64,000 bases of DNA, taken from positions 1 through 64,000 of the forward strand of contig CAVOKW010000012.1 of the NCBI GenBank assembly GCA_963696585.1. The letters are read 5' to 3'. The translations under genes and the position numbers were made by a program. This document shows positions 1 through 9,155 of the stretch, in pieces. Origin of the DNA: Parvibaculum sp963696585. GTDB lineage: Bacteria; Pseudomonadota; Alphaproteobacteria; Parvibaculales; Parvibaculaceae. The notes below the pieces were generated by a model that ran no database searches, was not told the DNA's origin, and saw only the letters and a list, made by a program, of their open reading frames with translations. Numbering within the stretch: the stretch's first letter is position 1; each line of letters starts with the position of its first letter.

Positions 1-637
1 CGAAGACGTCATAGATGAGGCCAGGTTCTTGTGCCGACGTGAAGATGGGGCGCGCGCCGGGGACGAGTTTCATTGCCATGCCGGAATTGGGTTGCCAGGC
101 GCCGATGGCATCGACATCGCCCGAGGCGAGGACTTGAGGTGTGTTGTTGGTCGTCGTGTTGACCAGCGTCACGTCGGATTCCTTCATGCCTTCTTTCTTG
201 AGGCCGTCAAGAAGAAGCAGATGTTCGACGAGGCCGACCTCAATACCGATCTTCTTGCCCTTCAAATCCTTCAGGCTCTTGATGCCGGGCTTGCCGACGA
301 TCATGTCGTTACCGTTGGAATAGTCCGTGATCATGATCATCACGCCTTTGGTGCCGCCACCGCTCATGACAAGGTCATCGCCATTCGTCACAAGATCGGC
401 ATCAATCTTGCCGGCGGAAAAGGCATCCATCGAGGCGGAATAATCAAACCACTGAAATTCGGCGTCGACATCCGCCTCTTTCAGCCAGCCCTTGTCGATC
501 GCTACCTGCCAGGCCACCCAGCCCGGCCAATCGCTGTAACCGATCTTGAGCGGAGCGGCGTAACTCTGATTTGCAAAACTCGCCGTGGCGGTCAGTGCCA
601 GACCGAACACCCAACCAAATTTTGATCTGAAGCCCAT
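1..637 (-). CDS. ABC transporter substrate-binding protein (NMT1/TauA-like), 3' end missing
   Basis: This gene runs off the left edge; 212 codons of its N-terminal part are present. It opens with a signal peptide (about residues 1-27, ending near SYAA), then the pattern of a periplasmic binding protein of the nitrate/sulfonate/taurine class: KIGYSDWPGW, a D-K-G-W segment, then KSLKDLKGKKIGIE and LASGDVDAIGAWQP. Such proteins capture a small solute in the periplasm and deliver it to an ABC permease. The ATG at 637 has GGAGA a few bases upstream. The permease and ATPase genes would lie outside the window, so the substrate cannot be inferred. A perfect 10-bp-arm dyad lies about 20 bp upstream of the start. 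Confidence 0.85.
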   Translation of the reverse strand, partial: MGFRSKFGWVFGLALTATASFANQSYAAPLKIGYSDWPGWVAWQVAIDKGWLKEADVDAEFQWFDYSASMDAFSAGKIDADLVTNGDDLVMSGGGTKGVMIMITDYSNGNDMIVGKPGIKSLKDLKGKKIGIEVGLVEHLLLLDGLKKEGMKESDVTLVNTTTNNTPQVLASGDVDAIGAWQPNSGMAMKLVPGARPIFTSAQEPGLIYDVF

Positions 638-657
638 AACACTCTCCTGCAATGTTA

Positions 658-687
658 AGTATTACGAAAATGAGAAATCGTAATACT
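658..687. promoter_or_regulatory. Perfect inverted repeat, operator candidate for the ABC binding-protein gene
   Basis: AGTATTACGA (658-667) and TCGTAATACT (678-687) are exact reverse complements separated by 10 bases. The dyad is AT-rich and lies 20-50 bases upstream of the start codon of the leftward binding-protein gene. This position is typical of an operator for a dimeric repressor. A hairpin in the leader is the alternative. No cognate regulator is visible in the window. Confidence 0.5.
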
Positions 688-868
688 TTTGAAAGCAAGA
701 CATGTGCCACTGAGAAAAAGCGCAGAAATCTGCCACAATTTCATGAAACACCAGCTTACCACCCGCCCTTTTGTTGTGCGGTGCATATAAAAATTGCGGC
801 GGATTGCTCAAACGTTCATCTTGTGACCAGCTTTACCTGCGGTGCCCGGTGGTACACTCAAGGGCGCG

Positions 869-1885
869 TCAGGATTTCAATAATTCAAAGGCTGCCGCCT
901 CGATCTCGTGACTTTCACGCGTGAAACGACCCGGCGCGCCGGCGCAATGGCCATAGGGCGAGACGAGGGGGCTCACCTTTACGTCGGCGATGAAGGAAGA
1001 CTCGATGCGCGTCTCCTCGACCGTGAAATAGGCATCCGTGTTGCAAGGCATGAGCGTGGTGCGCGCCTTGATGGCAGAAAGCGCTGCGCCCCAATCGTCG
1101 CCCACGACTGCGGGATTGGCGTGGCGCCAGGCGTAGAGCATCGCCAGCAGATCATTGGCGTCATGGGTCAGGTGATCTTTTTCCCATGCAACGAGGAAAT
1201 CTTCCAATGTGTCGCTACCGAGATCCTTATAGAGTTGCTCTCGGAAAAAGGCAGGCGAATAGGCCCAGCCCGCATAGACGCGTCCAAAAGCGCGAAGTCC
1301 TTTTTCGGGTGGTTTGAGATACCTGCCATCGGCAAAAGCAGCATCGGCACGCAGGGATGCCGCGACGCCCTCGAGAAAAACTTCGTTCAAAGGCCAGCAT
1401 TTCGCCGTGCCACAAACGGCGAGCACAGACGCCACCATGTCGGGGAATCGCGCGGCAAAATGCAGGCACTGCATCGCGCCCATCGACCAGCCGGTAGCAA
1501 GCCTTAACTTTGAAACACCCAGTTTCTCTGTGAGCAAGCGAAATTGAGCAACAACATTGTCGCCGATCGAAACCCTTGGAAAGAAGCGCCCTCTGCATGA
1601 ATTGGTGAGTGTGCTGGGGGAAGCCGAAACGCCATTACCAAACATATTTGTGAGCACAATGAAATAACGCTCTGGATCGAGCGCCCTGCCCATCCCGATA
1701 ATCGAATCGTAGGAATGGTCGTCGCCAGAATAATAACTTGGAAGCAGCACGCAATTGTCTCGTTCGGGCGATAGCTGCCCCAGAGTGCGGTATGTCAGGA
1801 AGGCGCCTTCCAGCATATCTCCGCTTTCAAGGGAGAACGCGCCAAGATTGAAGCGTTCTCGTTCGCCTGTTTTCGCAGCGCTCAT
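869..1885 (-). CDS. Alpha/beta-fold hydrolase, homoserine O-acetyltransferase (MetX)-like
   Basis: The 338-residue protein has the MetX-type alpha/beta hydrolase architecture. The early segment contains FLTYRTLGQL and the oxyanion-region motif LPSYYSGDDHSY. The nucleophile elbow is GWSMGAMQ near residue 134. A conserved Asp follows in PCNTDAYF and a His in SPYGHCAGAPGRF, giving a Ser-Asp-His triad. True MetX enzymes carry GGSMGG and an acyl-CoA binding signature; the departure at the elbow makes an esterase or acyltransferase of unknown substrate as likely as methionine biosynthesis. It stands alone between the ABC binding-protein gene and yghU, with a leader of about 300 bases in which no SAM-II riboswitch is seen. 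Confidence 0.8.
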   Translation of the reverse strand: MSAAKTGERERFNLGAFSLESGDMLEGAFLTYRTLGQLSPERDNCVLLPSYYSGDDHSYDSIIGMGRALDPERYFIVLTNMFGNGVSASPSTLTNSCRGRFFPRVSIGDNVVAQFRLLTEKLGVSKLRLATGWSMGAMQCLHFAARFPDMVASVLAVCGTAKCWPLNEVFLEGVAASLRADAAFADGRYLKPPEKGLRAFGRVYAGWAYSPAFFREQLYKDLGSDTLEDFLVAWEKDHLTHDANDLLAMLYAWRHANPAVVGDDWGAALSAIKARTTLMPCNTDAYFTVEETRIESSFIADVKVSPLVSPYGHCAGAPGRFTRESHEIEAAAFELLKS

Positions 1886-2192
1886 TGTCTTTCCAACCTT
1901 GTAAAATTTCGTACAGCGTTCAGCTTTCGTTCAGGTTTTATGTCACTAAACCACTTAAATCCTACAAAGCTTATGCTTGGTGACATGCCACTGAAGTTTC
2001 ACCCATTGGGGATTGGAGTCAGGCCCAATCCAAGCTACCTGCACAGCCAGACATCAGACTGTTCGCCGTCAGCGCCTATGAGACAGAATTGAGGCTTTAA
2101 ACAAGGGAAGATTTTGGTCTCATCGCCATCCGAAGGGGCGAAGGCCCCCGCCGAGCGGGTGTAAAGGACATCCCTGGAGCAACGCGCAAGCA
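1886..2192. other. Intergenic region with small inverted repeats
   Basis: No gene is seen here. It contains the promoter of the leftward MetX-like gene. Two small dyads are visible: GGATTGG/CCAATCC (2010-2016 and 2025-2031) and GGGGC/GCCCC around a GAAG loop (2135-2148). The second lies just downstream of yghU and could end its transcript, but no T-run follows it on that strand. Confidence 0.4.
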
Positions 2193-3068
2193 CTATTCCG
2201 CCGATTTGACCTTGTCCATCGTCTTGGTTGTGAAGTCGCTTGCGTCGTGACGTTCGGGAAGCTGATCTGCCGGTTCACCCCAGACGCGATTGACCATGCG
2301 GCCACGCTTCACAGCCGGGCGCTGGGCAATCTCTTTTGTCCAGCGCTGCACGTTTTTATAGGACTGAACGTCCAGAAACTCGCCCGCCTCATAAAGCACA
2401 CCCATCACAAGCGAGCCATACCAGGGCCAGATCGCCATGTCGGCAATCGTGTATTCATCGCCGCACATATACTTGTTGGTGGCGAGATGCTTGTCGAGAA
2501 GGTCAAGCTGGCGCTTCACTTCCATGGTGAAGCGATCAATCGCATATTCGATCTTGAAGGGAGCATAGGCATAAAAATGTCCGAAACCGCCGCCGAGATA
2601 GGGCGCACTGGCCATCTGCCAGAACAGCCATGACATGCATTCGGTGCGCTTCACCGGATCTTTCGGCAGGAAGGCATCGAACTTTTCAGCGAGATAGAAC
2701 AGGATCGACCCGGATTCAAAAATCCGGATCGGCGGTGTGACCGAGTGATCGAAGAGGGCAGGGATCTTGGAGTTCGGATTGACCTCGACAAAGCCGCTGC
2801 TGAACTGGTCGCCATTGCTGATATTGATGAGCCAGGCATCATATTCCGCGCCGGTTTTGCCAAGCTCCAGCAATTCTTCCAGCATCACGCTCACCTTGAC
2901 GCCATTGGGCGTAGCCAGCGAGTAAAGCTGGAAGGGATGCTTGCCGACGGGCAACACCTTCTCATGGGTCGCACCGGCGATGGGGCGATTGATATTGGCG
3001 AAACGACCGCCACTCCCTTGCTCCCATTTCCAAACCTTCGGGGGCACATAGGCCGTTGAGTCTGTCAT
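2193..3068 (-). CDS. yghU: Glutathione S-transferase, YghU type
   Basis: The 291-residue protein matches the Nu-class (YghU/YfcG) glutathione transferases, which act as disulfide-bond reductases or peroxidases using two glutathione molecules. The thioredoxin-fold domain (about residues 45-130) carries the LATPNGVKVSVMLEEL motif, where the Thr-Asn pair replaces the classical catalytic Tyr/Ser. The helical C-terminal domain contains FGHFYAYAP and the DEYTIADMAIWPWYG signature. Length agrees with E. coli YghU. I chose the ATG at 3068 because homologues begin shortly before the VWKWEQGSGG segment; a longer reading frame reaches 3338 but runs through a low-complexity 15-bp tandem repeat and is unlikely to be translated. 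Confidence 0.9.
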   Translation of the reverse strand: MTDSTAYVPPKVWKWEQGSGGRFANINRPIAGATHEKVLPVGKHPFQLYSLATPNGVKVSVMLEELLELGKTGAEYDAWLINISNGDQFSSGFVEVNPNSKIPALFDHSVTPPIRIFESGSILFYLAEKFDAFLPKDPVKRTECMSWLFWQMASAPYLGGGFGHFYAYAPFKIEYAIDRFTMEVKRQLDLLDKHLATNKYMCGDEYTIADMAIWPWYGSLVMGVLYEAGEFLDVQSYKNVQRWTKEIAQRPAVKRGRMVNRVWGEPADQLPERHDASDFTTKTMDKVKSAE

Positions 3069-3230
3069 TGGTTTTGTCTTTCGCTTGCGCCGCGCAATTG
3101 ATCGCCAGATTGGCCCTGGATTTGACTCGCAATTTACCGCAAATGCGCATGAAAAACGACCGCGATAAGCCGAGCGCATGCATGCGTGATTCTCCCGTTG
3201 GGATTTGCCCTCGTTGACGCGGCTCAACCC

Positions 3231-3290
3231 CGACCGGATCAGCCCCGACCGGATCAGCCCCGACCGGATCAGCCCCGACCGGATCAGCCA
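3231..3290. repeat. Four tandem copies of a 15-bp repeat upstream of yghU
   Basis: The unit CGACCGGATCAGCCC occurs four times head to tail, the last copy differing at one base. It lies 160-220 bases upstream of the chosen yghU start. The unit length is a multiple of three, so the open frame through it stays open by arithmetic rather than by coding selection. Confidence 0.85.
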
Positions 3291-3511
3291 ACGATTCGCT
3301 GGCCACCACGCGTCATAAAACTGGCTGATTTCTGTCATTTGTAACGGCGCTATGCGGAGATACCTTCGCAGGCCATGCGGGCGTCATGTGCGTGTCATCA
3401 AGAGTTCACGTGAAGCGTATAGCTGCATTTGGAATTAAGCGGTTTTCATGGCCAAATGGACGCCGGTGAAGAACCCGCCGAGTGATCATTTGTGAGAGAG
3501 AGACCACACCC

Positions 3512-4753
3512 GTGACGGAACCGGCAACGATTGCTGAATATCAGAATGCCAGCCAGCGCCTGAAGCATGCCGTGCATCGCCACAAGGCGGTCTCGAAAGA
3601 GGGCCTGACAGAGCGTCTCTTCACACTTCTGTTTACAGGTCTGGTTTATCCGCAAATCTGGGAAGATCCCGAAGTCGATTTGCAGGCCATGGCGCTGACG
3701 CCTGGTTGCCATATCGTGGCGATTGCCTCGGGCGGCTGCAATGTCATGTCCTATCTGGCCTCCAGCCCGGCCAGGATCACGGCGGTGGACCTCAATCCGG
3801 CGCATATCGCACTGAATAAACTCAAGCTCGCCGCCGCCGCGCATCTGCCGAGCTACGAGCATTTCTACAGGTTCTTTGGCAATGCCGCGGACCGTCAGAA
3901 CCTTGCTTCCTATCGCCTCTTCATCAGCGATCATCTGGACGATGACACCTTTGACTATTGGGAACGCCGCTCGCTCTCAGGCCGCAAGCGCATCTCGTTG
4001 TTCACGCGCAACTTCTATCACCACGGCCTTCTGGGCATGTATATCGGCCTGTCGCATCTCTTTGCGCGGCTTTATGGCGTGACCTTTGACGAACTGATGG
4101 CCGCCAGGACCATGGAAGAACAGCGCAGCTTTTACGAGCGCCGTATTGCGCCACTGTTCGACAAGCGCCTCGTGAGCTGGGTCACTTCCAAGCCCGCCTC
4201 GCTTTACGGCTTGGGCATTCCGCCCTCGCAATATGAGGCACTGGCGGGCGGGCGTGAAATGCGCTTCGTGCTGCGCGAACGCCTTGAAACATTGATCTGC
4301 AATTTTCCGATCCGCGAAAACTATTTCGCCGCGCAAGCCTTCGCACGTCACTATGTGGCAGGCGGCGAGGGGGCCTTGCCGCCTTATCTCAAGCGCGAAA
4401 ATTTTGCTGCACTTCAGGCCAACGCCGAACGCGTGCAGGTCCTGAACAAGAACTTCACGGAGTTCCTGCGGGCCGAGCCCCAAGCCAGCGCTGACCGTTA
4501 TGTTCTGCTTGATGCGCAGGACTGGATGACGGATGCGCAGCTCAATGACCTCTGGGATCAGATCACGCGTACAGCCAAACCCGGCGCCCGCGTCATCTTC
4601 CGCACCGCCGCCGAGCCGAGCCTGCTTCCCGGCCGCGTGAAAGACGAAACCTTGGCGCGCTGGGATTATCGCGAAGCTGAATCGCTTGCCTTCACCAAAG
4701 CCGACCGCTCCTCCATCTATGGCGGTTTCCACCTCTACGTGTTCAAAGGTTGA
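3512..4753 (+). CDS. btaA: BtaA, S-adenosylmethionine:diacylglycerol 3-amino-3-carboxypropyltransferase
   Basis: This is the first enzyme of betaine-lipid (DGTS) synthesis. It moves the aminocarboxypropyl group of SAM to diacylglycerol to give diacylglyceryl homoserine at the membrane. The 413-residue sequence shows the DUF3419/BtaA pattern: LVYPQIWEDPEVD near the N-terminus, the SAM-binding loop IASGGCNVMSYL, AVDLNPAHIALNKLKL, and a C-terminal LLDAQDWM segment. I preferred the GTG at 3512 because a purine-rich GAGAGAGA lies just upstream; an in-frame GTG at 3482 would add 10 residues. It forms an operon with btaB, whose start overlaps this stop codon. Confidence 0.9.
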   Translation: MTEPATIAEYQNASQRLKHAVHRHKAVSKEGLTERLFTLLFTGLVYPQIWEDPEVDLQAMALTPGCHIVAIASGGCNVMSYLASSPARITAVDLNPAHIALNKLKLAAAAHLPSYEHFYRFFGNAADRQNLASYRLFISDHLDDDTFDYWERRSLSGRKRISLFTRNFYHHGLLGMYIGLSHLFARLYGVTFDELMAARTMEEQRSFYERRIAPLFDKRLVSWVTSKPASLYGLGIPPSQYEALAGGREMRFVLRERLETLICNFPIRENYFAAQAFARHYVAGGEGALPPYLKRENFAALQANAERVQVLNKNFTEFLRAEPQASADRYVLLDAQDWMTDAQLNDLWDQITRTAKPGARVIFRTAAEPSLLPGRVKDETLARWDYREAESLAFTKADRSSIYGGFHLYVFKG

Positions 4754-5430
4754 GTTCAGTGGCATCGAGCAAGATCGAGGGGGCTCCGCATGGCGCCCTT
4801 ATGGATCAGGTCTATAAGAACCAGCGTCATATCTATGATCTGACGCGGCGTTATTATCTGCTCGGCCGGGACCGCCTGATTGCCGAACTTGCGCCGCCTG
4901 TTGACGGCACGGTTCTGGAAGTTGGTTGCGGCACAGGCCGCAACCTCATCACGGCGGCCTATCTCAACGGCAAGGCGCGTTACTACGGCATGGACATCTC
5001 CAACGAGATGCTTGAAACCGCCCGCGCCAATGCCGCGCGTTCAAGCCATGGCAAGTCCATCCTCTTCGCGCAGGGTGACGCGACCTGCTTTGATCCCAAA
5101 GCCGCCTTCGGTATTGAAAAGTTTGATCGTGTGTTCATGTCCTACACGATCTCGATGATCCCGGTCTGGAAAGACGCCATAGCCGATGCCCTGCGCCATG
5201 TCGCGCCCGGCGGCAGCTTGCATGTGGTTGATTTCGGCCAGCAGGAACGTCTGCCCGGCTGGTTCAGGTCGGGTCTCTTCAAGTGGCTGGAACTCTTTCA
5301 TGTCTCGCCTCGCGCCGACATGCAGGACGTGCTGGCCGCAGCGGCAAAAAATGCCGGGGCGACCCTTACATTCACACCGCTTTATCGCGGCTATGCCTGG
5401 TATGGCGTGCTTGAACTTCCCAGGCTCTAG
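4750..5430 (+). CDS. btaB: BtaB, SAM-dependent N-methyltransferase for betaine lipid
   Basis: BtaB methylates diacylglyceryl homoserine three times to give the phosphorus-free betaine lipid DGTS. The 226-residue Rossmann methyltransferase has motif I VLEVGCGTGRNL, the acidic loop YYGMDISNEML, and the later FDRVFMSYTISMIP and LHVVDFG segments. The frame opens with TTG at 4750 inside the btaA stop (TTGA overlap); a GTG at 4759 is an equally possible start. Coupling to btaA and the matching order in Rhodobacter and Sinorhizobium make the assignment firm. In these bacteria the pathway replaces phospholipids when phosphate is short. Confidence 0.9.
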   Translation: MSSVASSKIEGAPHGALMDQVYKNQRHIYDLTRRYYLLGRDRLIAELAPPVDGTVLEVGCGTGRNLITAAYLNGKARYYGMDISNEMLETARANAARSSHGKSILFAQGDATCFDPKAAFGIEKFDRVFMSYTISMIPVWKDAIADALRHVAPGGSLHVVDFGQQERLPGWFRSGLFKWLELFHVSPRADMQDVLAAAAKNAGATLTFTPLYRGYAWYGVLELPRL

Positions 5431-5436
5431 GACAAG

Positions 5437-6672
5437 TCAGGAAAACGCCTGAATGCCCGTCATCTCGCGCCCGAGAATGAGCGCATGCACATCATGCGTG
5501 CCCTCATAGGTGTTCACCGCTTCCAGATTCATGACATGACGAATGACGTGATAGTCGTCTGATACGCCATTGCCACCATGCATGTCGCGGGCAACACGTG
5601 CAATTTCGAGCGCCTTGCCGCAATTATTGCGCTTCATCAGCGAGATCGCCGCAGGTGCCGCCGTCCCCGCATCAAACATGCGCCCGAGTTGCAGGCAGCC
5701 CTGAAGCCCAAGCGTAATTTCCGTCATCATGTCGGCGAGCTTTTTCTGCACAAGCTGATTGGCAGCGAGAGGGCGACCAAACTGTTTGCGCTCCATCGTG
5801 TAGTCACGCGCCGCATTCCAGCAAAACTCGGCCGCCCCCATCGCGCCCCAGGCAATGCCATAGCGCGCGCGATTGAGACATCCGAATGGACCGGCAAGAC
5901 CGCGCACATGGGGCAGCAGATTTTCATCCGGCACAAAGACATCCTGCAAAACGATTTCGCCGGTCACGGAAGCGCGCAGGCTGAACTTGCCTTCAATCTT
6001 CGGCGTCGAAAATCCCTTGAAGCCGCGCTCCACGACAAAGCCGCGGATCACGTCATCTTCCGTTTTTGCCCAGACCACGGCAAGGTCGGCAATGGGTGAA
6101 TTGGTGATCCACATTTTCGCGCCATTGAGAATGAAGCCGCCATCGACTTTCCTGGCGCGCGTCACCATCGAGCCCGGATCGGAACCATGGTCAGGCTCGG
6201 TCAGGCCAAAGCAACCTACCCATTCGCCCGTGGCGAGTTTGGGCAGATATTTTTCGCGCTGCGCTTCCGAGCCATAGGCATGGATCGGATGCATGACGAG
6301 AGAGGACTGTACGCTCATGGCTGAGCGATAGCCTGAGTCAACGCGTTCCACTTCCCGGGCGGCAAGCCCGTAGCAGACATAGCTCAGACCCGCACAACCA
6401 TATTTTTCCGGCAGGGTCGAGCCGAGCATGCCCTGTTCGCCCATCTCATTCATGATTTCGCGATGGAAGATTTCCTTGCGATTGGCTTCTTTCACCCGGC
6501 TCATCAGGCGCGATTGCGAAAAGGCGCGCACGCTGTCGCGCACCATGCGCTCATCTTCGCTGAGCTGGCTGTCCAGCAGCAGCGGGTCCTGCCAGTTAAA
6601 GGGCGCCAGCGGCGGATTGGCCCTGGCGGCATCAGTCGGCGCGGCACCGGTCACTGCGGCAGCTTGTGTCAT
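5437..6672 (-). CDS. gcdH: Glutaryl-CoA dehydrogenase (acyl-CoA dehydrogenase family)
   Basis: The 411-residue flavoprotein oxidises and decarboxylates glutaryl-CoA to crotonyl-CoA in lysine/tryptophan degradation. Signatures are CFGLTEPDHGSDPGSM (FAD/substrate contact), KMWITNSPIADLAVVWAK, GRPLAANQLVQKKLADM, and the C-terminal MHGGNGVSDDYHVIRH followed by NTYEGTHDVHALILGR, in which the Glu of TYEGTHD is the catalytic base. ADH signature and length match GCDH rather than short-chain acyl-CoA dehydrogenases. The ATG at 6672 has a GAGAGGA ribosome site 7-8 bases upstream; a longer frame to 6744 lacks one. It stands alone, converging on btaAB, with no LysR or CoA-transferase partner adjacent. 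Confidence 0.93.
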   Translation of the reverse strand: MTQAAAVTGAAPTDAARANPPLAPFNWQDPLLLDSQLSEDERMVRDSVRAFSQSRLMSRVKEANRKEIFHREIMNEMGEQGMLGSTLPEKYGCAGLSYVCYGLAAREVERVDSGYRSAMSVQSSLVMHPIHAYGSEAQREKYLPKLATGEWVGCFGLTEPDHGSDPGSMVTRARKVDGGFILNGAKMWITNSPIADLAVVWAKTEDDVIRGFVVERGFKGFSTPKIEGKFSLRASVTGEIVLQDVFVPDENLLPHVRGLAGPFGCLNRARYGIAWGAMGAAEFCWNAARDYTMERKQFGRPLAANQLVQKKLADMMTEITLGLQGCLQLGRMFDAGTAAPAAISLMKRNNCGKALEIARVARDMHGGNGVSDDYHVIRHVMNLEAVNTYEGTHDVHALILGREMTGIQAFS

Positions 6673-6937
6673 GGGGAAGTCCTCTCTCATCTCGTTCTTT
6701 GAGAGACATATAGCACCAGCATTCCCCGGAGGCGAATGGGTCACTTGGCAGTTTCACGCATCCTTGACGTAAGCGGAAAGGCCCGCAGCCAGGGAGATTA
6801 TGTACTCCTGACTGGCTCAAAAACAGGGGTGCTCGCCTTTTAGAGGCGTACCCATAGCCGTTGTCGTCATTTTTCAAACTGACCCACTACCACCTTCTTG
6901 ATGGTCGCGCCCGCTGCTTCGTCAGAAAAACGCCGCC

Positions 6938-7954
6938 TTAAGCGCCTGTGGCGTCGTGCTCACACGCGGTGTTTCGCGCGTCGGCAGGCAGACGATCAAT
7001 GAAGCTGCGCGCCGCATCGAGATATTCCTGCTTCAGACGGGCCACAAGATCAGCCACTTTCGGCGAGTCATGGATCGAGCCAAGGCCCTGACCCGCGCCC
7101 CAGATATCTTTCCAGGCCTTCTGCTTCGTGTTGCCGCCCGAGCCGAAATTCATTTTTGACTTGTCGGCTTCCGGCAGATTGGCCGGATCAAGTCCCGCCG
7201 CCGCAATGGAGGGCGCAAGATAATTGCCATGCACACCGGTGAAGAGATTGGAATAGACGATATCGTCCGCCGCATAATCAATCAGCGCCTGCTTGTAGCC
7301 CTGATCGGCATTGGCTTCTTCGGTCGCGATGAAGCGCGTGCCCATATAGGCCAGATCAGCACCCATGGCGAGAGCACCGGCAATGCTCGCTCCATCAGCG
7401 ATGGAGCCGGAAAGCAGGATCGTGCCCTTGAACCAGCTCTTGACCTCATGCACCAGCGCGAAAGGCGAGAGCGTCCCGGCATGGCCGCCCGCCCCGGCGC
7501 AAACCAGAATAAGACCATCAACGCCCTGTTCGGCCGCTTTCCTGGCATGCTTGACATTGATGACATCGTGAAACACGACGCCACCATAGCTATGCGCCGC
7601 TTCCACCACTTCAGCAGGCGGACGCAGGCTCGTAATGATGATCGGCACCTCAAGGCGCGTACATACTTCCGTGTCATGCGCCAGACGGTCATTGGAAGCG
7701 TGACAAATCTGGTTGACCGCGAAGGGCGCAACCTTCTTGTCGGGATTGGCGGCCTGATATGCGGCCAATTCCGTCTTGATACGGACAATCCATTCTTCCA
7801 GCACATGGGCGGGTCGCGCATTGAGCGCGGGAAATGATCCGACAATACCCGCCTTGCATTGGGCGATGACCAGTTCCGGCCCCGACACAATGAAGAGCGG
7901 GGAGCCGACAACCGGCAATTCCAGACTGTTTTGCAATACTTTTGGCAGACCCAT
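6938..7954 (-). CDS. Nitronate monooxygenase family protein (NPD/FMN oxidoreductase)
   Basis: The 338-residue TIM-barrel flavoprotein matches the 2-nitropropane dioxygenase/nitronate monooxygenase family, which uses FMN to oxidise alkyl nitronates. Visible signatures are the N-terminal LPVVGSPLFIVSGPELVIAQ, the glycine-rich LVCAGAGGHAGT with the His that serves as base, and the phosphate-binding LLSGSIADGASIAGALAMGADLAYMGTRF. GAGGA upstream of the ATG at 7954 fixes the start. It points toward gcdH and lies downstream of the LysR gene on the same strand. The true substrate is unknown; many members of this family are misnamed. Confidence 0.87.
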   Translation of the reverse strand: MGLPKVLQNSLELPVVGSPLFIVSGPELVIAQCKAGIVGSFPALNARPAHVLEEWIVRIKTELAAYQAANPDKKVAPFAVNQICHASNDRLAHDTEVCTRLEVPIIITSLRPPAEVVEAAHSYGGVVFHDVINVKHARKAAEQGVDGLILVCAGAGGHAGTLSPFALVHEVKSWFKGTILLSGSIADGASIAGALAMGADLAYMGTRFIATEEANADQGYKQALIDYAADDIVYSNLFTGVHGNYLAPSIAAAGLDPANLPEADKSKMNFGSGGNTKQKAWKDIWGAGQGLGSIHDSPKVADLVARLKQEYLDAARSFIDRLPADARNTACEHDATGA

Positions 7955-8061
7955 GGTCTTTCCTCGCGCGAATGAGTGACGCGATGAAATATGGCGCGGA
8001 AAACCCGCCCTGGCTTGTCCGTGTGTGAGAAGCCGCAAGCGCGCTAATGAACATCTGCGCC

Positions 8062-8964
8062 TTATCGCCCGGCAAGCCTGATGCGATCAGACTTCGCTTT
8101 CTCGCTGATAAAGTCGATCACGGCGCGAACAGGCGCCGTGTCGCGCAGGTCGGGATGGGCCAACAGCCAAAGGTCGGTGCCATTGGCGAGTTTTTGCGGT
8201 GCGATACGCACGAGATCATCATGCGCCTCGGCGACGAGACAGACGAGTGAGGAAATGCCAAGCCCTGCGCGCACGGCCTGGATGATGTCCGGTTCCGTCG
8301 AGCAACGCAAAACCTCGCGTGCCCCCTGCGTCACATGCCGCATCCACACCGCGTGTTCGCTCTCCGTCATCACACCCCCCATGCTGATGACGGAATGTTC
8401 TTTCCATTCTTCACGCCGCAGTGGAATGCCGAAGCGCTCGACATAATCCCGAGAGGCATAAAAGCCGACACCGAGACGCGCGATCTTGCGCCCGACGATA
8501 TTTTCCTGACCCGGCCCATAGGGACGCAACAAGACATCGGCTTCGCGACGACGCACCGACACGCTGGAATTGAGCGAAATAATTTCGATTTCGATATCGG
8601 GATGGCGCACATGAAACACGGCAAGATTTGGCACCAGCCAATAGGCGCTGACACTATGGGGCACGGCTATGCGCACCAGCCCGCGCGCCCCGCCTTCCGC
8701 GCCGCCAGCCGCATGCAGTGCCCGTTCTGCGGCAACGGCCATCGGTTCGACTTCATTTTTCAGGCGTTCGCCCGCCGCCGTCAGCGCATAGCCCGTGGGC
8801 TCGCGCACGAACAGTTTTGTGCCAAGGCTGCGCTCCAGCGCGGCAATGTGTCGGCCCACCGTCGCATGACTCAGTTTCAACCGCCGCCCTGCGCCTGAAA
8901 GACTTTGCGTTTCCGCGACAGCGAGAAAGATGCGATAGGCGTCCCAACCGGCATCATTGTTCAT
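8062..8964 (-). CDS. LysR-family transcriptional regulator
   Basis: The 300-residue protein has an N-terminal winged helix-turn-helix (about residues 5-65; LSGAGRRLKLSHATVGRHIAAL) and a periplasmic-binding-protein-like effector domain with the LVRIAVPHSVSAYWLVPNL opening. The ATG at 8964 is preceded in frame by a TTG at 8967. It is divergent from the second nitronate monooxygenase gene across 190 bases, the classical arrangement for a LysR regulator controlling its neighbour, and lies upstream of another member of the same enzyme family on its own strand. Control of one or both oxygenases is inferred from position only. Confidence 0.88.
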   Translation of the reverse strand: MNNDAGWDAYRIFLAVAETQSLSGAGRRLKLSHATVGRHIAALERSLGTKLFVREPTGYALTAAGERLKNEVEPMAVAAERALHAAGGAEGGARGLVRIAVPHSVSAYWLVPNLAVFHVRHPDIEIEIISLNSSVSVRRREADVLLRPYGPGQENIVGRKIARLGVGFYASRDYVERFGIPLRREEWKEHSVISMGGVMTESEHAVWMRHVTQGAREVLRCSTEPDIIQAVRAGLGISSLVCLVAEAHDDLVRIAPQKLANGTDLWLLAHPDLRDTAPVRAVIDFISEKAKSDRIRLAGR

Positions 8965-9155
8965 CAATGCACATCCCGTTATGGATCATTCGAGTGGGAG
9001 GTTGAACCGGTTTGCGAGCAATTTCAAGGGCTTGTTAGAATATCAGGGTAGGTTTCCCTTAGGACAATATAGGCAGTCTCCCATGGCTCTGTTAATATGC
9101 GTGCATCAAACATAAGCCGCGCCAAGCGGCGCCTTGGGTGAAAGGGAGCGGCCTC

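Noticed and set aside
29..625. Forward-strand frame over the first 600 bases
   Set aside because: It is the antisense shadow of the ABC binding-protein gene, which has signal peptide, ribosome site and family motifs on the minus strand.
869..1885. Homoserine O-acetyltransferase (metX) as a firm name
   Set aside because: The nucleophile elbow is GWSMGA instead of GGSMGG, and no methionine gene or riboswitch is near; only the family level is supported.
1886..2192. SAM-II riboswitch ahead of the MetX-like gene
   Set aside because: Alphaproteobacterial metX/metA often has one, but the conserved SAM-II blocks are absent from the leader.
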